Part shown: in pieces, positions 50,939 through 59,686 of the stretch | Layout of the letters: each line of letters starts with the position of its first letter | Position numbering within the stretch: position 1 is the first letter of the stretch | From: an uncultured Oscillospiraceae bacterium | GTDB taxonomy: Bacteria; Bacillota; Clostridia; Oscillospirales; Ruminococcaceae | Assembly (NCBI GenBank): GCA_934486875.1 | Contig: CAKSPU010000003.1 | Location: 1 to 64,000, forward strand | Reading direction: 5' to 3' | DNA: 64,000 nucleotides | Notes under the pieces: model-generated | What the model saw: only the letters and a program-made list of their open reading frames with translations | What the model was told of the DNA's origin: nothing | Database searches by the model: none | Program-made: the position numbers and the translations under genes

Positions 50939-52252
50939 TCAGTAAATGATTTTCTCCACCTGCATTCTGTCTCTGCCCCTCTTTTTAGCCTTGATAAGGG
51001 CTCTTTCGGCAGTGATGAAGAAATCCTTAAGATTGACCTTTTCATCGCAGACCGTCCACGCAGCGCCTGCGCAGAATGTAAGGTCGGCGTTCACGCTTTC
51101 GCCGCCTGCGGTAATGGCAGCTGTTCTGAATGCAGCTCTGAATTTATCCGCAATATCGTGGAGCTCGCTTTCGGTGATGTTTTCGGCAAATAGCACAAAT
51201 TCATCGCCAAGATAATGGAAAATAACAGTACCCTCGGGGAAAACGCTGTTCATAAGCTGCTCGGAAAGCTTTAATACATCATCGCCCGCAGCCTTGCCGT
51301 ATTTGCTCACAAAGCCGTTGAAATCATCAATGTCGCATACTATCACAAATGCACGGTCTCTGCAAAGGGCAATGCGTTTCTTTATCTCACCCAGAAACGC
51401 AGTGGCTCTTACAGCCTTTTCCTCGGCAAACTGCGGGATAAGCCCCGATGCTTCGTGAAGCTCCTCGACTCTGCCCACAACACGTATTACCTCGCCGTAT
51501 TCGTCCTCAATGCTTGAAAAGATTATGCGGCAGACAGAGTAATTATTTCTGCCCCTGTCAAGGGAGCGGACATCAACAAAGCCCCTGCCCTTTTTGCGGC
51601 AGTCCTTGAAAAGGGTGTGGCAGAAATATACCACGTCCTCGTCATAGATAGGGCTTTCCCTGCGGAGATAGGAAGTGTAGTTATTTATAACGATGTCCTT
51701 TCTGTCCTCTCCGGGGGAGAATGTCATCACATCGTTTTTCCAGTCATAATCAAGAAGAAAAGCACGGCTTGTCTCTTCAAGGATACGGTATCTTTCGGAA
51801 TTTATCCTTAGCTTGTTCTCAATATCCTTCTGCTTCGTAACATCGTTTATTGACGCAAGGAAAACGGGATTGTCGCTTTTTATAAAGTCAACTATCCTTG
51901 CACGGATACAGAACCAGCCGATGCTGCCGTCAAAGCGGTAGCCCCTTGCCTCGCAGAAGAAATCACCGCCGCTTCCGACGCATTCCGCTGCGTGCTCGAA
52001 AATACGCTGCTCGTCCTCTTCAAAGAGGGTTATGGTAACGTTATCATAATAAGGAAGATACTGCTCACGTGAGTAGCCTATGACCTGAAAATATCTGTCA
52101 TTCAGGTAAAGCGCCCGCACCTTTGCACCGCAGACTTCAAATATGCACAGTCCGTCATAGGTGCTGTTGAAAAGCCTGAAAAACAGGTCTGAGCATCCGT
52201 CGGCGGGGATTATTAAGTTCGGGTCGCTTATATGGGCGATACGGTCATCCAT
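50939..52252 (-). CDS. PAS-GGDEF protein with altered active-site motif
   Basis: A 437-residue cytoplasmic protein. Two PAS-like domains (about residues 20-145 and 150-265) precede a GGDEF domain. The signature reads YLGDEF near residue 347: the first Gly of GGDEF is Leu, which makes normal cyclase activity doubtful although the DEF residues remain. The upstream IVCDIDDFNGF metal region is kept. It may be a weak cyclase or a sensor of GTP or c-di-GMP. No membrane segment is present. It has its own promoter and terminator. Confidence 0.85.
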   Translation of the reverse strand: MDDRIAHISDPNLIIPADGCSDLFFRLFNSTYDGLCIFEVCGAKVRALYLNDRYFQVIGYSREQYLPYYDNVTITLFEEDEQRIFEHAAECVGSGGDFFCEARGYRFDGSIGWFCIRARIVDFIKSDNPVFLASINDVTKQKDIENKLRINSERYRILEETSRAFLLDYDWKNDVMTFSPGEDRKDIVINNYTSYLRRESPIYDEDVVYFCHTLFKDCRKKGRGFVDVRSLDRGRNNYSVCRIIFSSIEDEYGEVIRVVGRVEELHEASGLIPQFAEEKAVRATAFLGEIKKRIALCRDRAFVIVCDIDDFNGFVSKYGKAAGDDVLKLSEQLMNSVFPEGTVIFHYLGDEFVLFAENITESELHDIADKFRAAFRTAAITAGGESVNADLTFCAGAAWTVCDEKVNLKDFFITAERALIKAKKRGRDRMQVEKIIY

Positions 52253-52304
52253 AGCTACGCTCCTCTTAAAAAAATGTTCGGCAATATTTAACCGTTATAG
52301 GTCA

Positions 52305-52333
52305 ATTATAACACATAATTTTTCAAATTACAA
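52305..52333 (-). promoter_or_regulatory. Promoter of the PAS-GGDEF gene
   Basis: TTGTAA (52328-52333) and TATAAT (52305-52310), 17-base spacer, minus strand. Confidence 0.65.
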
Positions 52334-52364
52334 CATTTATTTAAATTTTCGTGAAATCTATATA

Positions 52365-52403
52365 AAAATGCCCTCCTCATTATGTGAAGAGGTGGGGAGG
52401 ACA
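52365..52403 (-). terminator. Terminator after the MFS gene
   Basis: GTCCTCC pairs with GGAGGGC (one G-T pair) ahead of five T on the minus strand. Confidence 0.7.
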
Positions 52404-52408
52404 TTGTA

Positions 52409-53563
52409 TTATTTTTTCATTCCGAAGGTCTTTTCCGTCATAATTATCATCAGGATAAAGAAAACCGTGATGTAAAAGGGCAGAAGCCTTATAGTGATGT
52501 GATTGGCGATAAGTCCGAACACGGGGGGCATAAAGGTCGAGCCGACGTATGCGCTTGCCATTTGTATGCCGATGACCGCCTGAGAATTTTCCGCTCCGAA
52601 ATTGCAGGGCGTGGAGTGGATAATTGAGGGATAAACGGGAGCACAGCCAAGTCCTATGACCACAAAGCCTGCAAATGCCACGGCGGGAGCGCTTACGGGT
52701 AGGAGTACAAGCACCACTCCGCAAAGTGCGATCACCGTACCTATGCGTATCATATTCCTGTCACCAAGCCTGTCCGAGAAAAGCCCCGAAATAAACCGTC
52801 CTGCGGTTATGCCGATGAAGAACAGGGACGCAAAGGCGGCTGCGTCCTTTTCGGAAAGTCCTTTTGTTTCCGCAAGATAGCTGCTCGCCCAGAGCATAAC
52901 AGTGGCTTCGGCGGCGCAGTAAGCAAAAAATCCGAGAAGCAGGCAGGGTACACCTTTTATTTTGAGAGCATTTTTCAGTCCCACGGTCCTGCCGTCATTT
53001 TCCGTGCCTGCGGGGTCGCTGTTTACCCGCCATACAGGCAGTGTGGCAAACATTGCAGCGGCGATGCAGAGCTGAATGAGCGACACTGTGCGATATCCGC
53101 CGCTCCAGTTTGTGCTGGCAATTGCATAGCTCATAATGTATGGGCTGATGATCGTTCCCACGCCCCAGAAGCAGTGGAGCCAGCTCATATGACGGGAGCT
53201 GTAGTGGAGGGCAACGTAATTATTCAGTGCCGAGTCGATAGCCCCTGCCCCGAGACCGTAGGGAATGCCCCAGAGACACAGCTGCCAAAAAGCGGTAACG
53301 GTGGAAAAGCCGAACATCGCCGCAGAGGTCACAAGAATGCTGACGGCGGTGACTGTTTTCGTGCCGAACCGCTTTGTAAGGCGTTCGGACATAAGGCTTG
53401 AAAGGATAGTTCCCCCTGAGATTATCATTGAAACTATGCCCATATAGGAAATGGGAACGTCAAAGCCCTGCCGCATTGCAGGCCACGCAGAGCCCAGCAG
53501 GGAATCGGGGAGCCCGAGACTTATGAATGCAAGATAAATAAGTGAGAGCAGAAGTATATACAT
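52409..53563 (-). CDS. Major facilitator superfamily transporter
   Basis: A 384-residue transporter with twelve predicted helices. The opening FISLGLPDSLLGSAWPAM and the loop 2-3 segment SERLTKRFGTK fit the sugar-type MFS group related to FucP and YfkF-like proteins. The loop 8-9 motif GLFSDRLGDRN mirrors it in the second half. The substrate cannot be told. It is a single-gene unit with a promoter at 53597-53625. Confidence 0.87.
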   Translation of the reverse strand: MYILLLSLIYLAFISLGLPDSLLGSAWPAMRQGFDVPISYMGIVSMIISGGTILSSLMSERLTKRFGTKTVTAVSILVTSAAMFGFSTVTAFWQLCLWGIPYGLGAGAIDSALNNYVALHYSSRHMSWLHCFWGVGTIISPYIMSYAIASTNWSGGYRTVSLIQLCIAAAMFATLPVWRVNSDPAGTENDGRTVGLKNALKIKGVPCLLLGFFAYCAAEATVMLWASSYLAETKGLSEKDAAAFASLFFIGITAGRFISGLFSDRLGDRNMIRIGTVIALCGVVLVLLPVSAPAVAFAGFVVIGLGCAPVYPSIIHSTPCNFGAENSQAVIGIQMASAYVGSTFMPPVFGLIANHITIRLLPFYITVFFILMIIMTEKTFGMKK

Positions 53564-53596
53564 AAAACGATCCGTCCTTTTTTATAAGTCCGTATC

Positions 53597-53625
53597 ATTT
53601 TATCACAGCCGATAAGCGTATTCAA
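53597..53625 (-). promoter_or_regulatory. Promoter of the MFS gene
   Basis: TTGAAT (53620-53625) and TAAAAT (53597-53602), 17-base spacer, minus strand. Confidence 0.65.
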
Positions 53626-53926
53626 TGAAAAATTATTAACAATATAGATATTATTTTTCCCTCTCTGCCGTTTTACCCGAATGGGTCAGCACAGTTCCGC
53701 CGAGGACTGCGTTATAGCTGTCAAATTCGTCTATAGGTTTGTTGAAGACCAGTGCTAATGCCAATAACCGGTAAAATTGCAGACAAATTTGCGCACAAAT
53801 GCTAAAGTTTTAACTTTTTTGTCCGATATAATATATGTGGAAGTATCTGTATGACCGTTCATCAAATCGGTCTGCGTGCATATAATATAAGGTTGATAAT
53901 TTTTTTCGTTTTACGGAGGTGTGAAC
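53626..53926. other. Intergenic region between the MFS and diguanylate cyclase genes
   Basis: About 300 bases. On the plus strand a -10 element TATAAT at 53827-53832 probably serves the cyclase gene. On the minus strand, 53658-53757 reads as a short open frame ending in NAVLGGTVLTHSGKT, which looks like coding sequence but has no start; it may be a gene remnant or chance. Confidence 0.4.
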
Positions 53927-55981
53927 TTGTCCGAGAATTTTCATAAAACAAAGCTTATGAATCTGAAATCACAGATAATGCTTTATACCGTTCTGCCCGT
54001 ACTTGCGATCATAATACTGGCAGGTAGCTTTATGACTGTGACAGTCCGCTATGTCATCGACAATATTTCAAGGTCGGAGGCTCTCGGCAGCACCGAGCTT
54101 GCGTGCAGCCGTGTAAATGACGTTATATCGTCATACGGTGAGAACGCAGCGGCTGTTGCGGGATTTGAAGATGTTGAAAGATTTCTCCTGACCGCCGAGG
54201 ACAGAGATACCATAATCGACAATGCCTATTTCAGCTTTGCAATGGGAGAGCTGGACTCCACGGTTTCGAGAGAGCCCGAAAGCATTGAGCGCACCTGGCT
54301 CGTATCCGCCGTTTACCCCGGAGTGGCGTTCTCAAACTCCTCCGACGGCTGGGTGGCAAGACCTGACTTTACATTTTCCGAATTTCCCTTCAGCGAAGCT
54401 CTGAAAAGCTCCGTCGGATATTTCATTACCGATGTCTACACCTCTCCCATATCCGGGCAGACCGTGGTATCTGTCTGCGCTCCCGTAAAGGACCGCCGTT
54501 CGGGCAGTGTGCTGGGATATTTCGGCACTGACATAAAGCTCGGCGGACTTCGTGAGAAGCTGTCGGCTCTTCCCGAGTCATCATCTGACGAAATATGCAT
54601 AGTTTCGTCGGACGGTACGGTGATATATTCCCAGGACCTTAAAATGACCTACAGAAGCTTTTCAAAGCTTGGCATAGAGGCAATGGGTGCAGGAAAATAC
54701 CGCAGGGGAAAAACCGAGATGGTCGGTTCCTCCGAAAGTCCCGACAACTGCGGCTGGACGGTGTATGCCCTCCGTGACTATTCCGATGCCCGCAATACGA
54801 TAAACGATCAGACAAGGATCACGGTCGGCACCTTTATGATAGTGGCGCTTATGCTTGTTGTGACAATTTCCGTTGTGTCAAACAAGGTGGTAAAGCCTCT
54901 TCAGAATTATACCAAGAAGATAAACTCTATCCAGTTTTCGGGGGATAGGACTGGAGATGACGATTTCCTTGAGCCGGGCGGCTGCAGGGAGCTTGAGAAC
55001 TTTGCTGTGGGATTTAACGCACTTCTTGCCCGAAACCACGAGATAATGTCACAGCTGAGGGATATGAACATAAAGTCCGAAAAGGAAAGACGGCTTTATC
55101 AGACGGCTCTGCAAAGCTCATCCGATGTGGTGTTCGAGTATGATATCGACACCGACTGCCTTATCACCTACGGCTCGGTATTTGACTCCGAGGTTCCCAA
55201 GACTACTGCGCATTCCCACGAGAACTTTATGAGCAGGCTCATTTCCTGTCAGGGCTTTGAGGCAAAGGATCCCCTCAGCGCATCACGCTTCTTTGCGGGC
55301 GAAACGAACTGTGAAGCCATTGTTGCAAAAACAGGCGGCGGTCACCGCATAAGCTGGATAGAATTTACGGGAACCACCGTTTATTCCGATGCAAGAGCCG
55401 TTAAGGTCGTGGGAAAGATAAGCAACATCGACGATGTGGTAAATCTCCGTGAAAATGCGAGCCGTGACTGCTTCACAGGGCTTTACAACAAAACTGCCAC
55501 CGAAGAGCTTATTTCCGAGCGCCTAAAAAGAGGCGGCAGCCACGCTATGATGATAATAGACATCGACAACTTCAAGAATGTGAATGATGTTCTGGGTCAC
55601 GACTGGGGCGATAATGTCATCAAGGACATTGCTTCAAAGATAAGCTCTCTCCTTGACGACGGCGACATTGCGGGAAGAATAGGCGGCGACGAGTTTATGG
55701 CGTTTATTTCGGGGGACAATGTAAGCGAGCGCATCGAAGGGCTTTGCAAGGCGCTCTGCGACCGCATCAGGCACACATATTCAGATGAAAAGCTTGGACG
55801 TGAGGTCAGTGTTTCATCCAGCATCGGTGTGGCTGTTGCCCCCGACTACGGCAGGGATTTCAAGGAGCTGTACACCTCCGCCGACATTGCTATGTACATC
55901 TCCAAAACAGGCGGCAAGGACAGATTTACTGTTTACAGCGGTCAGGAGAGGACAGAGTACAAGGGAAACAGACACGAATGA
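53927..55981 (+). CDS. Membrane diguanylate cyclase with external sensor domain
   Basis: A 684-residue signalling protein. Membrane segments at about 17-38 and 303-325 flank an extracytoplasmic dCache-like sensor; a HAMP-like linker, a PAS-like domain and a GGDEF domain follow. The GGDEF motif is intact (RIGGDEFMAF, residues near 586) with the metal segment MIIDIDNFKNVND, so c-di-GMP synthesis is expected. The start is probably the TTG at 53927, 7 bases after GGAGG; an in-frame GTG at 53921 touches that site. It is the only unaltered GGDEF in the window. A terminator follows. Confidence 0.88.
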   Translation: MSENFHKTKLMNLKSQIMLYTVLPVLAIIILAGSFMTVTVRYVIDNISRSEALGSTELACSRVNDVISSYGENAAAVAGFEDVERFLLTAEDRDTIIDNAYFSFAMGELDSTVSREPESIERTWLVSAVYPGVAFSNSSDGWVARPDFTFSEFPFSEALKSSVGYFITDVYTSPISGQTVVSVCAPVKDRRSGSVLGYFGTDIKLGGLREKLSALPESSSDEICIVSSDGTVIYSQDLKMTYRSFSKLGIEAMGAGKYRRGKTEMVGSSESPDNCGWTVYALRDYSDARNTINDQTRITVGTFMIVALMLVVTISVVSNKVVKPLQNYTKKINSIQFSGDRTGDDDFLEPGGCRELENFAVGFNALLARNHEIMSQLRDMNIKSEKERRLYQTALQSSSDVVFEYDIDTDCLITYGSVFDSEVPKTTAHSHENFMSRLISCQGFEAKDPLSASRFFAGETNCEAIVAKTGGGHRISWIEFTGTTVYSDARAVKVVGKISNIDDVVNLRENASRDCFTGLYNKTATEELISERLKRGGSHAMMIIDIDNFKNVNDVLGHDWGDNVIKDIASKISSLLDDGDIAGRIGGDEFMAFISGDNVSERIEGLCKALCDRIRHTYSDEKLGREVSVSSSIGVAVAPDYGRDFKELYTSADIAMYISKTGGKDRFTVYSGQERTEYKGNRHE

Positions 55982-55991
55982 TTTCAGTATT

Positions 55992-56020
55992 ATGCCGCAC
56001 GCACCTGTGCGGCATTTTTA
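55992..56020 (+). terminator. Terminator after the diguanylate cyclase gene
   Basis: Perfect 9-bp stem ATGCCGCAC/GTGCGGCAT followed by TTTTA. Confidence 0.82.
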
Positions 56021-56066
56021 ATAGTATAAAATCCGTGAAATCAACGTAAAAATATCACAAAAGCCC

Positions 56067-56096
56067 TTGATTTTAATGGGCGGAATATGGTATAAT
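56067..56096 (+). promoter_or_regulatory. Promoter of the PHP-TSCPD-ydcF genes
   Basis: TTGATT (56067-56072) and TATAAT (56091-56096), 18-base spacer. Confidence 0.7.
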
Positions 56097-56167
56097 AGAA
56101 TAGTGTAAATTATCAGTCGTAATGACTGCCTACGCAAAAATCCTGCACAGGAAAGGATCTTGTATAT

Positions 56168-57001
56168 ATGAAAGGCGATCTTCACGTACATACAACTCTG
56201 TCGGACGGCTCCCTCGGTATGGAGGAGGTCATAGCACAGGCTAAGCGCATAGGTCTCGACTTTATTTCAATTACAGATCACGATACGATGTCATCGGTCT
56301 CCAGAGCAAAGATCCTGGGAGAGCGCTACGGCGTTCAGACTATCCCCGGAGTGGAGCTCACCGCCTGGGACAAGACACGCAACAGAAAGGTGCATATCCT
56401 CTGCTACGCCCCTCAGAAGCCTGACAGGCTGGAAGGAATATGCCGCAGATGCAGTGAGATAAGGCAGTCCTGCGCCAAGGAGACGGTGGAAAACGTGCTG
56501 AAGCTCTTTCCGATTACCGCCGAGGACATCACAAAGCACCTGAGCGGCTCAAAGAGCATCTACAAGCAGCATATCCTCCACGCACTCATTGAGTATGGCT
56601 ACTCCACTCATTTTTACGGAAAGCTGAATGACGAGCTTTTCAATGAGCAGACAGGCTCCTGCATCGTGGAAAGGGAATATCCCGATGTGAACTATGTGCT
56701 GGAGCTTATCCATTCCGCAAGAGGTGCGGCGGTACTTGCTCACCCGATGGTCTACGATTCGGTTGAGCTCATTGATGACCTTGCATCAAACGGCAAGCTT
56801 GACGGCATTGAGGTCTATCATTATTCCGCAGACGAGGAGCAGCAGGCTATGCTTCTTGCAAAGGCAAATGAGTATGACCTTATCGTAACGGGCGGCTCGG
56901 ATTTCCACGGGCTTTACAATATGCGCCCCACACATCTCGGAATGTACACCACCGACAAGGAAAACATTGACCGCATTCTGCGGCTTTGCAGCAAAAAATA
57001 A
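56168..57001 (+). CDS. PHP-domain phosphoesterase
   Basis: A 277-residue metal-dependent phosphoesterase of the PHP family. Metal ligands lie in DLHVHTTLSDGS (residues 4-15), ITDHDT near 38, PGVELTA near 62, AVLAHP near 193, and GGSDFHG near 242. The size and motif set match the RNase AM / 3',5'-nucleoside bisphosphate phosphatase subgroup, which removes nucleotides from RNA 5' ends or degrades pAp; I cannot decide between them. The start follows AAAGGATC. The two genes behind it are close, so they form one operon. Confidence 0.88.
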   Translation: MKGDLHVHTTLSDGSLGMEEVIAQAKRIGLDFISITDHDTMSSVSRAKILGERYGVQTIPGVELTAWDKTRNRKVHILCYAPQKPDRLEGICRRCSEIRQSCAKETVENVLKLFPITAEDITKHLSGSKSIYKQHILHALIEYGYSTHFYGKLNDELFNEQTGSCIVEREYPDVNYVLELIHSARGAAVLAHPMVYDSVELIDDLASNGKLDGIEVYHYSADEEQQAMLLAKANEYDLIVTGGSDFHGLYNMRPTHLGMYTTDKENIDRILRLCSKK

Positions 57002-57027
57002 TCCCCAAGCGAAAGGAAGTTTTTGAA

Positions 57028-57270
57028 ATGACCATTGAATATACACCCAAGGGAGTCTGTTCGAGAAAGATAACCGCTGAGGTGGAGGACGGCATCGTAA
57101 AGAGCGTCGTTTTCACAGGCGGCTGCAACGGAAATACACAGGGCGTTGCACGTCTTGCTCAGGGTATGAAGGTGGAAGATGTCATCGCACGTCTGGAAAA
57201 TGTTGACTGCGGCGGCAGAGGCACCTCCTGCCCCGACCAGCTTGCAAAGGCTCTTAAGCAGGCTTTATAA
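57028..57270 (+). CDS. TSCPD-domain protein (TIGR03905 type)
   Basis: An 80-residue protein consisting of a single TSCPD domain: the TPKGVCSRKI opening, FTGGCNGNTQGVARLA in the middle and RGTSCPDQLAKAL at the end. The same domain occurs at the C-terminus of some ribonucleotide reductases; the stand-alone protein has no known function. Three Cys could bind metal. The start at 57028 follows AAAGGAAG. Its stop overlaps the start of the next gene (TAATG). Confidence 0.85.
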   Translation: MTIEYTPKGVCSRKITAEVEDGIVKSVVFTGGCNGNTQGVARLAQGMKVEDVIARLENVDCGGRGTSCPDQLAKALKQAL

Positions 57271-58061
57271 TGGCTGCGGCAAATATTTTAAAAGGCACAT
57301 TCCCACGGGTGTGCCTTTTGTTTTTAAGCCTTGTTTCGGCGGCATTTTTCCTTCTGTTCCTCATAACGGGCATACGGACGAAATTCCACACGGGAAATGC
57401 AGTGGGAATGCTTATGAGCGCTTTTCTGACCCTTGTGCTTTTTTTTCCCGACAAGACTGCGGATATTGTTTGCAGGCTGTGGGAAAACGGCGCAGGCAGG
57501 GTGTTTCTCATAATATTTGCAGCCCTTGCCGTCATATCGGTGATAACTGCTATAATAATTTCTGCGGCGATGATAAGGGCGATGGACATAAGACCCGATA
57601 AGCCTGCAAATGTTATCATTCTCGGGTGCAGGGTCAAGGAAAACGGTCCCTCACTTATGCTTGACAAGCGGATAGAGGCGGCATATGCTTATCTTTCCGA
57701 AAATCCCGAGGTCATATGCATAGCCTCGGGAGGAAAGGGCGATGACGAGCCGATGAGCGAGGCGGAATGCATCAGGCAGGGACTTATCCGCCGTGGCATT
57801 TCCCCCGACAGGATAATCCCCGAGGACAAGTCGGTGAACACCTATGAGAACATCAGAAATTCCCTTGCAATTCTCGACAGCATCGGTGCAGAACGCAGAG
57901 CGGTCATTGTCACAAGCGAATTTCATCAGCTCCGTGCTTCTCTGATATCGGAAAAACAGGGGCTTGAAAGCTACAGTGCAAGCTCTCGGACATATCTCCC
58001 CCTGCTGCCGTCCTACTGGATAAGGGAATGGTTTGCGGTGATGTATGAGTGGGTGAAATAG
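57270..58061 (+). CDS. YdcF-like DUF218 membrane protein
   Basis: A 263-residue protein with three N-terminal membrane segments (about 12-33, 43-62 and 75-100) and an outward DUF218 domain. The family blocks are NVIILGCRVKENGPSLML, IASGGKGDDEPMSEAE, SVNTYENIRNS and VTSEFHQLRA. It is the longer, YdcF-type architecture, in contrast to the SanA-type protein at 1211-1912. Role is probably in envelope metabolism but is unproven. The first base of its ATG is shared with the previous stop codon. Confidence 0.85.
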   Translation: MAAANILKGTFPRVCLLFLSLVSAAFFLLFLITGIRTKFHTGNAVGMLMSAFLTLVLFFPDKTADIVCRLWENGAGRVFLIIFAALAVISVITAIIISAAMIRAMDIRPDKPANVIILGCRVKENGPSLMLDKRIEAAYAYLSENPEVICIASGGKGDDEPMSEAECIRQGLIRRGISPDRIIPEDKSVNTYENIRNSLAILDSIGAERRAVIVTSEFHQLRASLISEKQGLESYSASSRTYLPLLPSYWIREWFAVMYEWVK

Positions 58062-58148
58062 AGCGGGGGATTAAAAAATTTTATTTATTCTCAGTATAAA
58101 TCAGCCTGTCAGCTCATAAACTGCAAATCAGCAATATGTAATAAAAGG

Positions 58149-58177
58149 TCCGTCTTTCCCCAAGGACGGATTTTTTT
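58149..58177 (+). terminator. Terminator after the YdcF-like gene
   Basis: TCCGTC/GACGGA stem followed by seven T. Confidence 0.85.
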
Positions 58178-58210
58178 GCGTACATTTAACACCGGTTTCC
58201 AAAAAATATG

Positions 58211-58239
58211 TTGATAATTTCCGCACAGTGTAGTATAAT
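58211..58239 (+). promoter_or_regulatory. Promoter of murD
   Basis: TTGATA (58211-58216) and TATAAT (58234-58239), 17-base spacer. Confidence 0.75.
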
Positions 58240-58282
58240 ATAAAATGTATAACTATTTATTATTGAGAGGATATGATCTTTC

Positions 58283-59674
58283 GTGACCAAGGCAGAAAAA
58301 TTCTTTTCTGATATGAAAAATAAAAAAATCGCCTTTATCGGCGTGGGTGTGAGCCATACCGACCTGATAAAGCTTTTCTGCGCAAAGGGACTTGACGTTA
58401 CCGTTTGCGATAAAAAGACTGCGGAGCAGATGAAGGAATATACGGAGCTTTCCGCAGCGGGAGCAAAATTCTCTCTCGGAGAGAGCTATCTGGACGGAAT
58501 GGCAGAGGGAAAATATGACGTTGTTTTCCGCACTCCGGGAATGTACTACTACAACGATGTTCTCACCTCAGCAAGACATCACGGCACAGCCGTTACATCT
58601 GAAATGGAAGTCTTTTTTGACCTTTGCCCCTGCCCCATTTATGCGGTGACAGGCTCTGACGGTAAGACCACCACCACCACTATCATCGCTGAGCTCCTTG
58701 CAGCCGAGGGCAAGACCGTACATAAGGGCGGAAACATCGGCAGGGCGCTTCTCCCCATCATCGAGGAGGTAAAGGAAGATGATGCCGCTGTTGTGGAGCT
58801 TTCAAGCTTCCAGCTCATCTCTATGAGACGCTCTCCCGATGTTGCGGCGATCACAAACATCACTCCCAATCATCTGAATGTCCACAAGGATATGCAGGAA
58901 TACATCGACGCAAAGGCAAATCTCCTGCTTCATCAGAACGCTTTCGGCAAGGCTGTTCTCAGTGCCGACAATGAAACAGCCAAAAACCTTGCTCCCCTCG
59001 TAAGAGGACAGCTTGCATTTTTCAGCAGACGTGAAAAGGTGGAAAACGGTGCATTCCTCCGTGAGGACGGAATGCTCTGCTACAACGATTACGGCACTGT
59101 CACCCCCGTTGTCCATATGAATGATATCAGAATACCGGGACTTCACAATGTTGAAAACTACCTCACCGCAATTGCAGTAACGTGGGGAAAGGTAAAGCCC
59201 GAAACTGTGGTAAAAATTGCCCGTGAGTTCGGCGGAGTTGAGCACAGGATCGAGCTTGTGAGAGAGCTTGACGGTGTTAAATACTACAATAATTCCATTG
59301 CCTCCAGCCCCACCCGTGTAATTGCCTGCCTGAACACCTTTGCTCAGAAGCAGATAATGATAATGGGCGGCTCCGACAAGGGCATTTCCTTTGAACCTAT
59401 GGCTGATCTTGTGTGCGAAAAGGTTAAGCTCCTTATCCTTATGGGTCAGACCAGGGAGAAGATAAAGGCGGCGGTAATGGCATCGCCAAAATTTGCGGAC
59501 AGCGGACTTGAAATAATCATCGTGAACGATATGGCGGAGGCTGTTGAAACTGCTCACAGCCACGCAAAGAGCGGCGATATCGTGTCACTTTCCCCCGCCT
59601 GCGCAAGCTTTGATATGTACAGAATGTTCGAGGACAGGGGCAATCACTTCAAGAGCCTTGTAAATGCCCTTTGA
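58283..59674 (+). CDS. murD: UDP-N-acetylmuramoyl-L-alanine--D-glutamate ligase
   Basis: Adds D-Glu to the peptidoglycan precursor in the cytosol. The N-terminal Rossmann-type domain begins KIAFIGVGVSH; the ATP loop is VTGSDGKTTTTT near residue 120, followed by the conserved ELSSFQL and ITPNHLNVH, and the C-terminal domain has YYNNSIASSPTR and the LSPACASFDMY ending typical of MurD. The start is a GTG at 58283, 11 bases after GAGAGGA. It stands outside any division and cell wall cluster and leads an apparent operon with two peptidases. Confidence 0.93.
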   Translation: MTKAEKFFSDMKNKKIAFIGVGVSHTDLIKLFCAKGLDVTVCDKKTAEQMKEYTELSAAGAKFSLGESYLDGMAEGKYDVVFRTPGMYYYNDVLTSARHHGTAVTSEMEVFFDLCPCPIYAVTGSDGKTTTTTIIAELLAAEGKTVHKGGNIGRALLPIIEEVKEDDAAVVELSSFQLISMRRSPDVAAITNITPNHLNVHKDMQEYIDAKANLLLHQNAFGKAVLSADNETAKNLAPLVRGQLAFFSRREKVENGAFLREDGMLCYNDYGTVTPVVHMNDIRIPGLHNVENYLTAIAVTWGKVKPETVVKIAREFGGVEHRIELVRELDGVKYYNNSIASSPTRVIACLNTFAQKQIMIMGGSDKGISFEPMADLVCEKVKLLILMGQTREKIKAAVMASPKFADSGLEIIIVNDMAEAVETAHSHAKSGDIVSLSPACASFDMYRMFEDRGNHFKSLVNAL

Positions 59675-59686
59675 TGAAAGGAAAAT

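Noticed and set aside
21678..55981. c-di-GMP riboswitch ahead of the signalling genes
   Set aside because: The leaders of the HD-GYP, GGDEF and chemoreceptor genes were read for the conserved GEMM-type core and nothing similar was seen.
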